DNA from: Alistipes sp.
GTDB taxonomy: Bacteria > Bacteroidota > Bacteroidia > Bacteroidales > Rikenellaceae
DNA length: 64,000 nucleotides
NCBI RefSeq assembly: GCF_020026455.1
Contig: NZ_JAHHQJ010000009.1
Location: 37,317 to 101,316, forward strand
Direction of reading: 5' to 3'
In this document: positions 1 through 9,016 of the stretch, piece by piece
How the letters are laid out: each line of letters starts with the position of its first letter
How positions within the stretch are numbered: the first letter of the stretch is position 1
Program-made: the position numbers and the translations under genes
Notes under the pieces: model-generated
Databases searched by the model: none
What the model saw: only the letters and a program-made list of their open reading frames with translations
What the model was told of the DNA's origin: nothing

Positions 1-1963
1 AGGCCGTAGCAAACCGGGGAGCCTGCTGCATGCAGGTAACATTGGCCTCGATCGAATGCGCTCCCGAGAACCTGTAACCCAGCGAAAGTTTCGCATCGTA
101 GGTCAGGTAGTCGAGTTTCTTCGAATCTCCCTTCGAATCGTTGGGGAAGAGCCCCTTGCGCCACATGCCCTCGCGGTACATGTTCGAGTAGCCGACCGAA
201 CCGGCAACTCCCAACGAGAAACCGCCGATGCCCCACGTATAGTTGGCCCAGGCATTGGTTTCGAGCAGATGGGCACGGTAGTAGTAACCGTACTTGTCTC
301 CGACACGGGCAATGCGCGCGTGCCCCGTAGCCCAGTAGTAATCCAGGTCGTTCTGATAGGCCTCGGTGCTGGCCATGTCGCGCTCGGCGAACTTGTCGAT
401 GTCATACCAATAGTCGCCGCCCAGCAGGTCCTTGACCTCCGAGTAGTAATTCGTGCGGTTGACGCGCAGGTTGGCTCCGCCCACGATGCGCATGTTGTGG
501 CGCATGTTATGCTGCACGTTGACCGCCAGGTTGTAGTCCAGCTGGTCGGTGTGACGCTCCTCGATCATGTAGTTCGAACGGCTCTTGTTGCCCATGAGCT
601 TCGACAGAACGGCGTCCGTCACTTCGACGTTACGCATGTTCGTCCGGAAGAAATCGTCGTAGTCGAGCATGCCGTCCCACACGTTTTTCGCGATGAGGCC
701 GTCCTTCAGGTAAAAATAGATCGTCTCGTCGGTGGTTACCCCCGGCACGACCTGCGTCAGATCCGAATTCGGCATATAGCGGTAGTAGTCGCCGCGCGGA
801 TCCGCTCCGGCATTCCACGTCAAGGCCGAATAGCCGTTACGGCCGAAACGAAGCGACGTGGCTGCGTTCAGACGCGTGTTCTCCGACATGTCCCACGTGT
901 AGTTGAGCATCACGATCGGCTCGTGGGTGTTACGCACGCGCGAGTTGCGGAGCTTGCCGGCCTGGTAACCCACATTGGGGTTGTAGTAGTTGTTGCCGAA
1001 CAGGGCGTAGGCCTCGTCGGTCGATGCCTGCTGCGCTCCGCGCTCCGAAGGCGAAGCCAACAGCGTCAGCGCAAGGCGGTGGTCCTGGCCGAAGAGTTTC
1101 TCGACCGAAGCAAAATAGGAATAGGAGTTGTAGTAAACACCGTCCACATAGCCGTTGCCGCCCTGGCGGGTGCCCACCGAAAGGGCATACGACCAGCCGT
1201 TGTCGAGCTGTCCCGAGCCGTAGGATACCATCGCACGGAAACGGTACATCTGGTTACCGTTCGAAACGCTCACGCGGAATCCCTTGCGCATCTGCGAGGC
1301 GCGGGCGTTGACGTTGGTCATGCCGCCGATGCCGCCGACACCGAAATCCGACGTTTCAAGACCCGTATAGTTCTCCTGGTTACGCGTCGCGTCGTTCAGA
1401 CCGCTCCACAGCGACCAGGGGCCGTAGCCCGTCATGGCGTCGTTGAAGCGGATGCCGTTCAGGTAGATGTCCGAATATTGCGAATCGTAGCCGCGGACGT
1501 TGAAGCGCATCTCGCTGAAACGGTACGATGCGATGTTGTTGAAGAGGTCCTTCGACGAGGAGAGCGACGAAGGCAGCGCCTGCGTGTCCGACGACGAGGA
1601 GTCGTTGTCGAATTCGGCGAAAACGGCGTCGTCCAGAACGGCACTCTGACCCGACGGCACGATGACCACCGACTTGAGGTCCTGCACATGCTGGTCGCCC
1701 ACGCGGACCGTCAGGTTGAGGTCCTCGAAGTCGGGCGTGGAGAAGAGCAGCATATAGCTGCCCGCAGGGAGATTCTCGAAGATGAAGTTGCCGTCCTTGT
1801 CGGTCGTGGCCGTCAGACCCAGCGATTCGATCTTCACCTGTACGTTGCTCAAGGCCTCGCGACCGTTGCGCGAAACAACCTTACCGCGGATGCCTCCGTC
1901 CTGCGCATAGGACGTGAAGGTCACGGCGGCGAGCATCAGAATAAGTAGAACTTTGAGTTTCAT
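1..1963 (-). CDS. TonB-dependent outer-membrane receptor (3' end cut by window edge)
   Basis: This is the N-terminal 654 codons of a receptor whose gene runs off the left edge. The translation begins MKLKVLLILMLAAVTFTSYA, a signal peptide, followed by a carboxypeptidase-regulatory-like domain (GIRGKVVSRNGREALSNV, then DKDGNFIFENLPAG) at about residues 24-100. A plug-like segment follows (FNVRGYDSQYSDIYLNG, GGIGGMTNVNARA) at about 150-230, then aromatic-rich barrel strands. It is probably a SusC/CarboxypepD-type transporter that takes up a substrate with TonB energy. It is the last gene of a minus-strand row with two secreted nucleases and a DUF5689 lipoprotein, only 18 bases from the upstream gene, so nucleic-acid products are a plausible substrate (inference). 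The barrel end and substrate cannot be judged here. Confidence 0.85.
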   Translation of the reverse strand, partial: MKLKVLLILMLAAVTFTSYAQDGGIRGKVVSRNGREALSNVQVKIESLGLTATTDKDGNFIFENLPAGSYMLLFSTPDFEDLNLTVRVGDQHVQDLKSVVIVPSGQSAVLDDAVFAEFDNDSSSSDTQALPSSLSSSKDLFNNIASYRFSEMRFNVRGYDSQYSDIYLNGIRFNDAMTGYGPWSLWSGLNDATRNQENYTGLETSDFGVGGIGGMTNVNARASQMRKGFRVSVSNGNQMYRFRAMVSYGSGQLDNGWSYALSVGTRQGGNGYVDGVYYNSYSYFASVEKLFGQDHRLALTLLASPSERGAQQASTDEAYALFGNNYYNPNVGYQAGKLRNSRVRNTHEPIVMLNYTWDMSENTRLNAATSLRFGRNGYSALTWNAGADPRGDYYRYMPNSDLTQVVPGVTTDETIYFYLKDGLIAKNVWDGMLDYDDFFRTNMRNVEVTDAVLSKLMGNKSRSNYMIEERHTDQLDYNLAVNVQHNMRHNMRIVGGANLRVNRTNYYSEVKDLLGGDYWYDIDKFAERDMASTEAYQNDLDYYWATGHARIARVGDKYGYYYRAHLLETNAWANYTWGIGGFSLGVAGSVGYSNMYREGMWRKGLFPNDSKGDSKKLDYLTYDAKLSLGYRFSGAHSIEANVTCMQQAPRFATA

Positions 1964-1981
1964 ACAAATATTTTAGAGAGT

Positions 1982-3016
1982 TTATTTGGCAATGTAGATA
2001 TATACGGGGAAGTGGTCGCTGAAACCGCCCTGGAAATTGTTGCCCACGAACGTACGCAGCGGATAACCCTTGTACTGGCCCTCCTTCTGGATCATGTAGG
2101 GACGGCGGAAAATGCCGCCGTAGAACTTCGAGTTGCCCGCCGGACGAATCTTCAGGCTGCCCGTGGAACCCGTGGCGAGGTTCTCCGAAACGATGATATT
2201 GTCGAACAGATTCCACTCGTCACGGTAAGCCAGCGTGCCGTGACCCGCTTTCAGCAGACCGATGAAGGGGTTGAACATGTCGCCCTTGCCGACCTCCTTG
2301 ATCTTGCCCTTGGCGCGCAGGCCCTCGACGATGCTGTCATCCGTGGCATCGTCGTTCAGGTCGCCCATGACGACCACCTTCGTTGCCGGATTGGCCGCGG
2401 TCACCGAGTCGACGATGTGCTTCACCTGCTCGGCGGCAGCCAGACGCTTGGGAGCCGAAGCCTCCTTGCCGCCCAGACGCGAGGGCCAGTGGCTCACCAG
2501 AAAGAAGAACGGCTCGCTGTCGATCGTGCCCCACATCGTGACGAAATCACGCGTCTTGAAGTTCGGCTGATCGGGCATCCGGAACGGAATGGCGGCGCTG
2601 CCCTCCAGTTTGAAAACATCGGGACGGTAGAAGAACCCCACGTCGACACCGCGGGCATCGGGCGAATCGTAATGCACGATGCGGTAGTTGCCGGGCGCCA
2701 GTTTCGGCTGCGCGATCACATCCTCCAGCACCGAGCGGTTCTCGATCTCCGACATGCCGATCACCACGGGATAATCCTTATCATCGGCGGCAATGTCGAA
2801 CAACACCCGTTCGAGATTCCCGAGTTTTTTGGTGTACTTGGACGTATTCCACTTCTTGGGGCCCTCGGGCGTGAACTCCTCATCGAGGACTCCGGGGTCG
2901 TGGATGGTGTCGAACAGGTTCTCGAAGTTGTAGAAGACCACTTTGTAGGGCTTCTGCGCAAAGCATGCCACAGCAATCAGCGAGGCAAACAGTCCTGTCA
3001 AAAAGATTCTCTTCAT
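1982..3016 (-). CDS. Secreted endonuclease/exonuclease/phosphatase (EEP) family protein
   Basis: This 344-residue protein has a signal peptide (MKRIFLTGLFASLIAVACFA) and the EEP (DNase I-like) fold motifs in order: NFENLFD near residue 30, SEIENRSVLEDV near 95 (metal-binding Glu), DARGVDVGFFYRP near 125, VSHWPSRLGG near 175 (catalytic His) and VVMGDLNDD near 215. The family hydrolyses phosphodiester or phosphoester bonds with Mg2+; the exact substrate cannot be read from sequence. It sits between a NUC1-type nuclease and a TonB receptor on the same strand, with gaps of 34 and 18 bases, which suggests one transcript and an extracytoplasmic role in breaking down nucleic acids or nucleotides (inference). 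Confidence 0.88.
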   Translation of the reverse strand: MKRIFLTGLFASLIAVACFAQKPYKVVFYNFENLFDTIHDPGVLDEEFTPEGPKKWNTSKYTKKLGNLERVLFDIAADDKDYPVVIGMSEIENRSVLEDVIAQPKLAPGNYRIVHYDSPDARGVDVGFFYRPDVFKLEGSAAIPFRMPDQPNFKTRDFVTMWGTIDSEPFFFLVSHWPSRLGGKEASAPKRLAAAEQVKHIVDSVTAANPATKVVVMGDLNDDATDDSIVEGLRAKGKIKEVGKGDMFNPFIGLLKAGHGTLAYRDEWNLFDNIIVSENLATGSTGSLKIRPAGNSKFYGGIFRRPYMIQKEGQYKGYPLRTFVGNNFQGGFSDHFPVYIYIAK

Positions 3017-3050
3017 AAATGGTTTTTGTGTTAAGGTTCAATTCATCGTT

Positions 3051-4289
3051 TTACAATCCCTCCCAGTCGGCAGGGTTTTTCTGGCTCTTCACCGCTTCGG
3101 CCACAGCCGGGTCGAGGTTGCGGAAAAAGGTGAAGCCCGTTAGCTCCTCGATCTCCTTCACCGAGCGCACTGCGGATCTAAGCGTCGTGCGGGCTCCGTC
3201 GCTGTCGTTGGTGAACACGAAGCCGATGGCTTTCAGTTCATCCGCCTTGAACTGGGAGATCTGACGGTTCTCGTTGCCCCGCTGGCGCAACAGCACTTTC
3301 CAGCAATGCGACGGCACGGAAATCGGCCCGTTGAGATTGCTGATGGTCTTCGAGTTCTTGAAAGCCGTTCCCGTCACCACATAGAGCGTATCGTAGGTCT
3401 GCAAGCCGCCCCAAACCCGGACTTTGCCCTCCAACGAGGCCCAAGTATTCCGATTCAGCTTGCTGTCCTGGGGCATCATGTTGGTGCCGTAGTAGGTCAT
3501 CCGGTTCGGCTCGTAATTATTGTAGCGCGAGGCCTGGGGAAGCATGTGCCCGCGGTCGTAACCCTTCGCACCGTAACCGCGGCCGCTACCGCCGGTCCCG
3601 ATGTATTGCTGGTCGCTGATCGGAATCTCGGGCAACTGGTCATTGGGGTCGTAATTGAAATCGTCGACCCGGCTCAAGACGGGCGTTTCGTAGACCTTCT
3701 TGAAGATCGGATAAGCCACCCAGTGCGAAACATGCCGTTTGATATCGTAGCAGATCGAATAGTTGCGCAGCTTTCCGCCCGAGAAGAACTGATTGCTCTC
3801 AAAGGTCGCATAATAGGTCTTATAAATATAGGTGTCGTCGGAACGGTATTCGGGCTGCTCGCCCCACGAACGATCGTAGTTAATGACGCCCGCGGCCTGC
3901 TGCGTCAGTGTCAGAGAGGTGGAATAACCGTTGGTATAGGTTACGTCGATCCGCGCCGTGCGGTCGCCGTCGGAATTGTTTTTGTCCAAATAGAGGTACA
4001 CCACATCCCCGACGTTTCCGGCGGTGGAGGATACCTGCTTATTCAAATCGAACGAACACCACTCCGTCTCCTCGCCCTGCGAGATGATCGCCGCCTCGAA
4101 GGTGACGCCCGCCGGGCCCTGGGTCAAAATCTTGTTCGTTGTGGTTGAACTGCTCACGGTCTCTGCAACGAGCTTTGCGAGGGAGTTTTTGTCGCCCCCA
4201 TCGTCCTTGCCGCCGCATCCCGCAAACAGGACAAGCATTGCCGACATCGTTACGAGTAGCATGCCTATCTGTTTAATTTTTAACATCAT
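3051..4289 (-). CDS. DNA/RNA non-specific endonuclease (NUC1 family), lipoprotein
   Basis: The protein has 412 residues. A lipoprotein signal ends in the lipobox LFAGC near residue 25, so it is probably anchored at the outer membrane. Residues about 35-130 resemble a BACON-type beta-sandwich. The NUC1 core covers about 150-400 and contains the catalytic motif KGYDRGHMLPQ (His as general base) and, further on, NMMPQDSKLNRNTWASLE, where the metal-binding Asn lies. Family members cut single- and double-stranded DNA and RNA without sequence preference. The gene lies between the DUF5689 lipoprotein gene and the EEP gene, on the same strand. Two start codons lie back to back (4287 and 4284); the first is used here. 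Confidence 0.9.
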   Translation of the reverse strand: MMLKIKQIGMLLVTMSAMLVLFAGCGGKDDGGDKNSLAKLVAETVSSSTTTNKILTQGPAGVTFEAAIISQGEETEWCSFDLNKQVSSTAGNVGDVVYLYLDKNNSDGDRTARIDVTYTNGYSTSLTLTQQAAGVINYDRSWGEQPEYRSDDTYIYKTYYATFESNQFFSGGKLRNYSICYDIKRHVSHWVAYPIFKKVYETPVLSRVDDFNYDPNDQLPEIPISDQQYIGTGGSGRGYGAKGYDRGHMLPQASRYNNYEPNRMTYYGTNMMPQDSKLNRNTWASLEGKVRVWGGLQTYDTLYVVTGTAFKNSKTISNLNGPISVPSHCWKVLLRQRGNENRQISQFKADELKAIGFVFTNDSDGARTTLRSAVRSVKEIEELTGFTFFRNLDPAVAEAVKSQKNPADWEGL

Positions 4290-4337
4290 TTAGATCAAAA
4301 TATAACATTTGGTTCGCTGACCTATTTAGAAACCAAA

Positions 4338-4366
4338 CTCTTGACGGGGAGTTATCCCCGCCAAGA
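4338..4366 (-). other. Intercistronic hairpin between the DUF5689 and NUC1 genes
   Basis: CTCTTG and CAAGAG arms continue into CGGGGA and TCCCCG arms around a short loop, giving an interrupted stem of about 12 pairs. There is no long T run on the minus strand, so it is a weak terminator at best. It could lower or stabilise expression of the downstream nuclease genes relative to the first gene of the locus. Confidence 0.45.
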
Positions 4367-4396
4367 GTGGTTGGTTTTGCAAGTCGGTTTCCTCGA

Positions 4397-6721
4397 CTAT
4401 TTCGTATAGGTAATCTTCATCCTTTGGATACGGGTCTGGAGATACTTGCCATTATCCGGGTCCGGATTGGAAGTGAATACAAGATTGCTCGAACTGCCGG
4501 TCCACGTTGTATCGGTATACACACCTTCGGTCACCAACAGGTTATTGTAATTTCCTGAAGCCATCGTATACTCTACTTTGGTAATCGTAGCACCTGTAAT
4601 CGTAAGCGTATTGGCGGCATACATTCTGACAGCCGTTCCGGAATTATAATACTTCGTAGCATTCTTACCAGTAGATTGAGCGAAAGTCAGTGTCAGAGGA
4701 GATTCTGTAACAGTGGTAACATCTTCCCCATTAGCATATCCCTTGGTCGAGAAATCTATTTCTACCGTGCCTTCATTACCGGAAGAAGGTGCAGCCTGTT
4801 TCAACTCAACCGATGCCAATACAGCTCCAGCAGAACCTTTGGCATTCAATGTAGCCGTATAAACAGCAGTACTTGCATTATTACCAACAGCATTGACAAC
4901 AACCTCGGTAGCAGTATTGCTGACAACCTTGAATTTATCCTTATCCGTGCCGGTGATTTCAAATGTTACCGCGCCTGCGGCTGCATTTGCCGTATATTTG
5001 AGAGTCTGTTCTGCAGGGTTTGTAGCAGCAAACTGCGTCGGCTGATCCGTGAAAACAACGGAAGGAGTGGTTGCATTTGCCGAAACCTTGACAGCCAGCG
5101 TCGTCAAATATTTCGAGCCGTTCTTGGCCGTCGTTGCGCCGATAAACCAGCCTTCGACATCAATCGTCTGCCCGTTGAACGAAGCGACGTTCAGGTTTGC
5201 ATTCGGATAGGAAATCGAACCAACAACCTCCGTACCATCAATAGCCACATTGTAATAGTTGCCGTCAACGGTCAGTTTTCCCGTATATTTCACATACTTC
5301 ATAACGGGAGTATTGAACAGAGCCGTTACTGCCTCGCCTTCGAGCACCGTTGCCGTCTGGGACTTCACCGTACCGTTACCATTCTCAGCAACAGTCAGGC
5401 CTTCGGGCGAGAACTGCATCATGCCGTTCTTCTGTTCAACCGTACCGGTCACCGTAACTTTTGTACCTACGGCAGGAATGGTAATGGTAGCACCTTTGAT
5501 GAACTGATAAACAAGCATCTGACCCGTTGCATCCTCCATCACGAAGCCACTCTGGTAGTTAGCCGCCACAACCGCATTCTCAACCTTGTATTTTCCAGCC
5601 TTGGTAATATTCGCGATCGTCGAGGTCACAGGACCGGCCTCCACAAACAACTCGTTCGTCAAACCGGCTACATCCTTCGCATTGCGGGGAGCTACCTGAC
5701 CGGCACCTTTGAAAATCGAAACCAGACCGCATACATAACCGGATTTCTCGGGGACAACCGTCTCCTTGGCCCAGTTGTTGGTCCCATAGATCGAGAGATC
5801 GAACGACCCGCCCGTCTTGACCTCCATCTTGGTAGAGGTATACCCTTTGCCTTCGGAGAACTTTTTACCACGGAATTCCGCCGCAGGCTGAACATCGTTC
5901 ACGCGCACCAGCTGCGACTCGTATTTGGACAGATCGGCAACAGCCACGGGGATAGGCTCTACATCGACAGCAGCACCCTCCACCTCGGAGAACTGAACAG
6001 ACGAACCCTCTAGATTCACCTGAAGCACATCAAAGTTGAGCTGAGCCTTGGCTCCCTTGATCGAAGCGGTGATCACCTTGCCCACTCCGAATTCATACGG
6101 ATTGCCAAAACGGACAATGATACCGGCTCCCGGCTCAGTCGTATTGTCAACCAGCGCGCAGTTGCGGTTACCGGCAAAGCCTCCGGCCTTGACATCCGAA
6201 ACAACGATACCGGTAAGTGTCAAATCATCGGTAATCACCACACCCTCCTTGGTAGCAAGAGTTTTCAGTTTCTCACGGATGCTCTTCACGTTGGTCTCAA
6301 CAACAGTCGAACCACCGGCATTCTGCTTCACGGCAATGGACGCCGTCTTGTTCAAAGGAATCCCTTCAAACGTAGAGGATACGGTCAACGTAATATTGGC
6401 CGTACGCTCGGCCGTGGCCTTAGCCAGCGTAAAACTCAACTGCGTCGTTCCGGCTTTTCCCGACATGGCGCTCGGTGTACACCACTGCGAATCATCCGGA
6501 TTGTTAAAGGTCAATATCCATTTCCCGTTCGAAACTACCTCGATCACAGGATCAGCCTTGCCACCCTCAAGGGTTGCGGCAACTGCAGCCGATTCTGCGC
6601 CATTGACCGTAATTTCGGGCATCCCCGAATATCCGTCCTCATCATCGTCCGAGCAGGCACTGAAAGCCGTCACGGCCAGCGCTGCAAAGAGCAATGTTTT
6701 CCAAAAATTTACTACTTTCAT
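4397..6721 (-). CDS. DUF5689 / OB-fold surface lipoprotein
   Basis: This 774-residue lipoprotein has a signal ending in AFSAC, followed by an acidic SDDDED stretch like the lipoprotein export signal that sends Bacteroidetes lipoproteins to the cell surface. Domains seen in order are a BACON-like sandwich (about 35-135), a DUF5689 region (about 145-360, with LTGIVVSDV and FRGKKFSEG), a YhcR-type OB-fold stretch (about 365-555, with TVTGTVEQKNGMMQF) and C-terminal beta domains. OB folds of this type occur in extracellular nucleases. The gene is first in the nuclease row and has a good promoter at 6801-6831. Binding or presenting nucleic acid at the cell surface is an inference; no catalytic site is visible. 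Confidence 0.75.
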   Translation of the reverse strand: MKVVNFWKTLLFAALAVTAFSACSDDDEDGYSGMPEITVNGAESAAVAATLEGGKADPVIEVVSNGKWILTFNNPDDSQWCTPSAMSGKAGTTQLSFTLAKATAERTANITLTVSSTFEGIPLNKTASIAVKQNAGGSTVVETNVKSIREKLKTLATKEGVVITDDLTLTGIVVSDVKAGGFAGNRNCALVDNTTEPGAGIIVRFGNPYEFGVGKVITASIKGAKAQLNFDVLQVNLEGSSVQFSEVEGAAVDVEPIPVAVADLSKYESQLVRVNDVQPAAEFRGKKFSEGKGYTSTKMEVKTGGSFDLSIYGTNNWAKETVVPEKSGYVCGLVSIFKGAGQVAPRNAKDVAGLTNELFVEAGPVTSTIANITKAGKYKVENAVVAANYQSGFVMEDATGQMLVYQFIKGATITIPAVGTKVTVTGTVEQKNGMMQFSPEGLTVAENGNGTVKSQTATVLEGEAVTALFNTPVMKYVKYTGKLTVDGNYYNVAIDGTEVVGSISYPNANLNVASFNGQTIDVEGWFIGATTAKNGSKYLTTLAVKVSANATTPSVVFTDQPTQFAATNPAEQTLKYTANAAAGAVTFEITGTDKDKFKVVSNTATEVVVNAVGNNASTAVYTATLNAKGSAGAVLASVELKQAAPSSGNEGTVEIDFSTKGYANGEDVTTVTESPLTLTFAQSTGKNATKYYNSGTAVRMYAANTLTITGATITKVEYTMASGNYNNLLVTEGVYTDTTWTGSSSNLVFTSNPDPDNGKYLQTRIQRMKITYTK

Positions 6722-6800
6722 AGAGTTGAGTATTAGTTAAAAAAAGTATTTTTTGCTGCCAAATTTCTTTAAATTAATGATATAAAAACAATATTTGCTC

Positions 6801-6831
6801 CAAAGTTAAAATTATTTTCCGATTCTACAAA
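6801..6831 (-). promoter_or_regulatory. Bacteroidetes-type promoter for the nuclease/TonB locus
   Basis: On the minus strand, TTTG (6828-6831) is followed after exactly 19 bases by TAACTTTG (6801-6808), matching the -33 TTTG and -7 TAnnTTTG consensus. The start codon is about 80 bases downstream, leaving a leader of roughly 70 bases. Confidence 0.75.
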
Positions 6832-6967
6832 GGTTTGTAACATTCTTTTAATAACCCAATCGGGCCGAATCCCCCGATCCGTTGCGGCCGGAGCGCTGCT
6901 CACACGCGAAGACAGAAGCCCCGGAACATGCCTTCGGGCACACTCCGGGTCAGTAGTATCCGCCCGA

Positions 6968-7435
6968 TCAGCGAATCCGGTCGGCGGCACGCACCAGCAG
7001 TTCGTCGCGGAAAATAGCCCGGGCCGCCAAATAGGCAAACAGCAGGCAGATCAGCGGCAGCACAATGGCGGGTTTGAAGCCCTGGGTATGGAACGTCAGG
7101 TCGGAAAAGACCCGCCAGCTCAAAAAGTAATAGACGCCCTCCATAGCCAGGGAGCCCAACAGCAACACCATTTCCACCACACAGAGGCGGATCTGCAGCA
7201 AACGGCGCCGGAACAGAAAGATGGTCGCCACAGGCAGCACGCAGGCCAGAGCCAGGAGAATACCCATATATATGGTAGACTGGACAAGTTCCCCTTCGGA
7301 GGTTTTCAACCCGAAGGCGTAAAGGCCGAACTCGCCGGCGTCGCCGGCAAACCACGCCAGCCCCGAAAAGAGCGTCACGGCCATAAGCGCCGCAACAAGC
7401 AGCAAATAGAGCGTTTGGATTCGTTGTATCATCAT
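6968..7435 (-). CDS. DUF4293 family membrane protein
   Basis: The protein has 155 residues and four predicted membrane helices (about 7-25, 50-70, 82-105 and 120-145). The opening MMIQRIQTLYLLL is characteristic of the Bacteroidetes DUF4293 family, whose function is unknown. It starts immediately after the stop codon of the glycosyltransferase gene with no gap, so the two are probably co-transcribed and translationally linked. Nothing in the sequence indicates an enzyme. Confidence 0.85.
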   Translation of the reverse strand: MMIQRIQTLYLLLVAALMAVTLFSGLAWFAGDAGEFGLYAFGLKTSEGELVQSTIYMGILLALACVLPVATIFLFRRRLLQIRLCVVEMVLLLGSLAMEGVYYFLSWRVFSDLTFHTQGFKPAIVLPLICLLFAYLAARAIFRDELLVRAADRIR

Positions 7436-8395
7436 TTACAAAGTTTTGTCGATCAGGTATTTGTTCCGCTCGGAAGACCCTCGGTTGATCAGCTCGCCCA
7501 AAAATCCGGCCAAAAACAGCTGAACTCCGAGAATCACGGCCAGGATCGCCAGATAGAACAGCGGCTGGTCGGCAACGGGGCGCAGCGACAGGGCGTGGCT
7601 CTGCTTCCAGAGCTTCTCGGCAATGATCCACACCGTCGTGCCGCCGCCGAGCAGGAACATCAGTGTTCCGAGGCTGCCGAAAAAGTACATCGGAGAGCGC
7701 CCGAAATGTGTCATGAACAGCACCGTGATCAGGTCCAGATACCCTTTCACCGTGCGTTCGAGCCCGAATTTCGAACTGCCGTACTTGCGGGCGCGATGGT
7801 CGACGACCTTCTCGCCGATGCGGCCGAAGCCGGCCTGTTTGGCCAGAAACGGAATGAAGCGGTGCATCTCGCCGTAGACCTCGATGGACTTCACCACCTT
7901 GCGGCGGTAGGCTTTCAGCCCGCAGTTGAAATCGTGGAGCCGGATGCCCGATGCTGCCCGGGCCGTCCAGTTGAAAAATTTGCTGGGCCAGCGTTTGCCG
8001 ATCGGGTCGTGGCGCTTCTTCTTCCACCCCGAGACCAGATCGTAGCCCTCCTCGAGGATCATGCGCCGCAGTTCGGGGATTTCGTCGGGCGAATCCTGCA
8101 GGTCGGCGTCCATCGTGACGACGACCTCGCCTTCAGCTGCCGCAAATCCGCAGTAGAGGGCCGCGGACTTGCCGTAGTTGCGCGCAAATCCGATGCCGCG
8201 GATGGCCGGATAGAGCGTCTTGAGCCGTTCGACCTCCTCCCACGAGCCGTCCGACGAACCGTCGTCGACCAGAATAAGCTCGTATGAAAACCCCTTTCCG
8301 TGCATCACGCGGTCGATCCACGCCGCCAACTCGGGCAGGGACTCCGCCTCGTTGTAGAGCGGCACTACGACCGATATATCCATCCGTTTATCCAT
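7436..8395 (-). CDS. Family 2 glycosyltransferase, DPM1/GtrB type
   Basis: The protein has 319 residues. A GT-A domain occupies about 1-225, with SVVVPLYNEAESLPEL near the start, VDDGSSDGS near 42 and the metal-binding DAD in VVTMDADLQDSPDEIP near 95. Two membrane helices follow (about 235-258 and 270-295). This matches enzymes that move a sugar from a nucleotide donor to a polyprenyl phosphate on the inner membrane, such as dolichol/undecaprenyl-phosphate mannosyl- or glucosyltransferases. The sugar cannot be identified. The gene lies between DUF4199 and DUF4293 genes on the same strand, with gaps of 2 and 0 bases. Confidence 0.9.
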   Translation of the reverse strand: MDKRMDISVVVPLYNEAESLPELAAWIDRVMHGKGFSYELILVDDGSSDGSWEEVERLKTLYPAIRGIGFARNYGKSAALYCGFAAAEGEVVVTMDADLQDSPDEIPELRRMILEEGYDLVSGWKKKRHDPIGKRWPSKFFNWTARAASGIRLHDFNCGLKAYRRKVVKSIEVYGEMHRFIPFLAKQAGFGRIGEKVVDHRARKYGSSKFGLERTVKGYLDLITVLFMTHFGRSPMYFFGSLGTLMFLLGGGTTVWIIAEKLWKQSHALSLRPVADQPLFYLAILAVILGVQLFLAGFLGELINRGSSERNKYLIDKTL

Positions 8396-8397
8396 CC

Positions 8398-8913
8398 TTA
8401 CCGGGTTGCATCGTCCGAGAATACATCGGGATCACGCTTGGTGAAAGCTGCAATAAACAGACCGAAAAAACCGCCCTTGATTGCCGAGGCGAGCATTCCA
8501 CTGAAGATCAGTGTCAGCGGCGAACGCATCAGTTTCATCATCATCTCGATCTGCTCGCCCGTGTAGAAACCGGAGTTTTCGAGAAAGGAGATCGACGGAG
8601 CGATCAGCGCCTGGTATCTCTCCACAAAGAGCCAGTTGGAGGCGACGGCCATGAAGGCGCCCTCGATAAACCCGGCGCAGAGCATCACGCCGACCATATA
8701 CCCCAGGCACTGTCCATAGCTGTATCCCTCGGCCCCGAAGCGCTCCACGCGGCGCCGGGTGAGGTAGCTCAGCAGCAGCACGAAAACAACGAGCGACAGC
8801 AGGCTCAGCAGCATGTGCTGCACGTAAAGGCCCAGCACATTGAAAAGAATAGCGACCAGCGCCATGATCACGCCGGCTTTTGCGGCATCGTTCCAGAAAT
8901 TAGTCTTCTTCAT
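8398..8913 (-). CDS. DUF4199 family membrane protein
   Basis: This 171-residue protein has four predicted membrane helices (about 10-35, 38-55, 70-95 and 135-160), arranged as in the DUF4199 family common in Bacteroidetes. The family's function is not known. Its stop codon is 2 bases from the start of the glycosyltransferase gene, so it heads a three-gene membrane operon (DUF4199 - GT2 - DUF4293). A supporting role in lipid-linked sugar transfer is only an inference from position. Confidence 0.8.
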   Translation of the reverse strand: MKKTNFWNDAAKAGVIMALVAILFNVLGLYVQHMLLSLLSLVVFVLLLSYLTRRRVERFGAEGYSYGQCLGYMVGVMLCAGFIEGAFMAVASNWLFVERYQALIAPSISFLENSGFYTGEQIEMMMKLMRSPLTLIFSGMLASAIKGGFFGLFIAAFTKRDPDVFSDDATR

Positions 8914-9016
8914 TTTTCTATCTTGTGTTTAATTTTCTTGTTGTAACCCTCCAAGGCGCCAGTCTTGCCGCGCGACGGCATCAAGTTTCATCTCCCGGCA
9001 GCTCTCCCTCGCTTTT

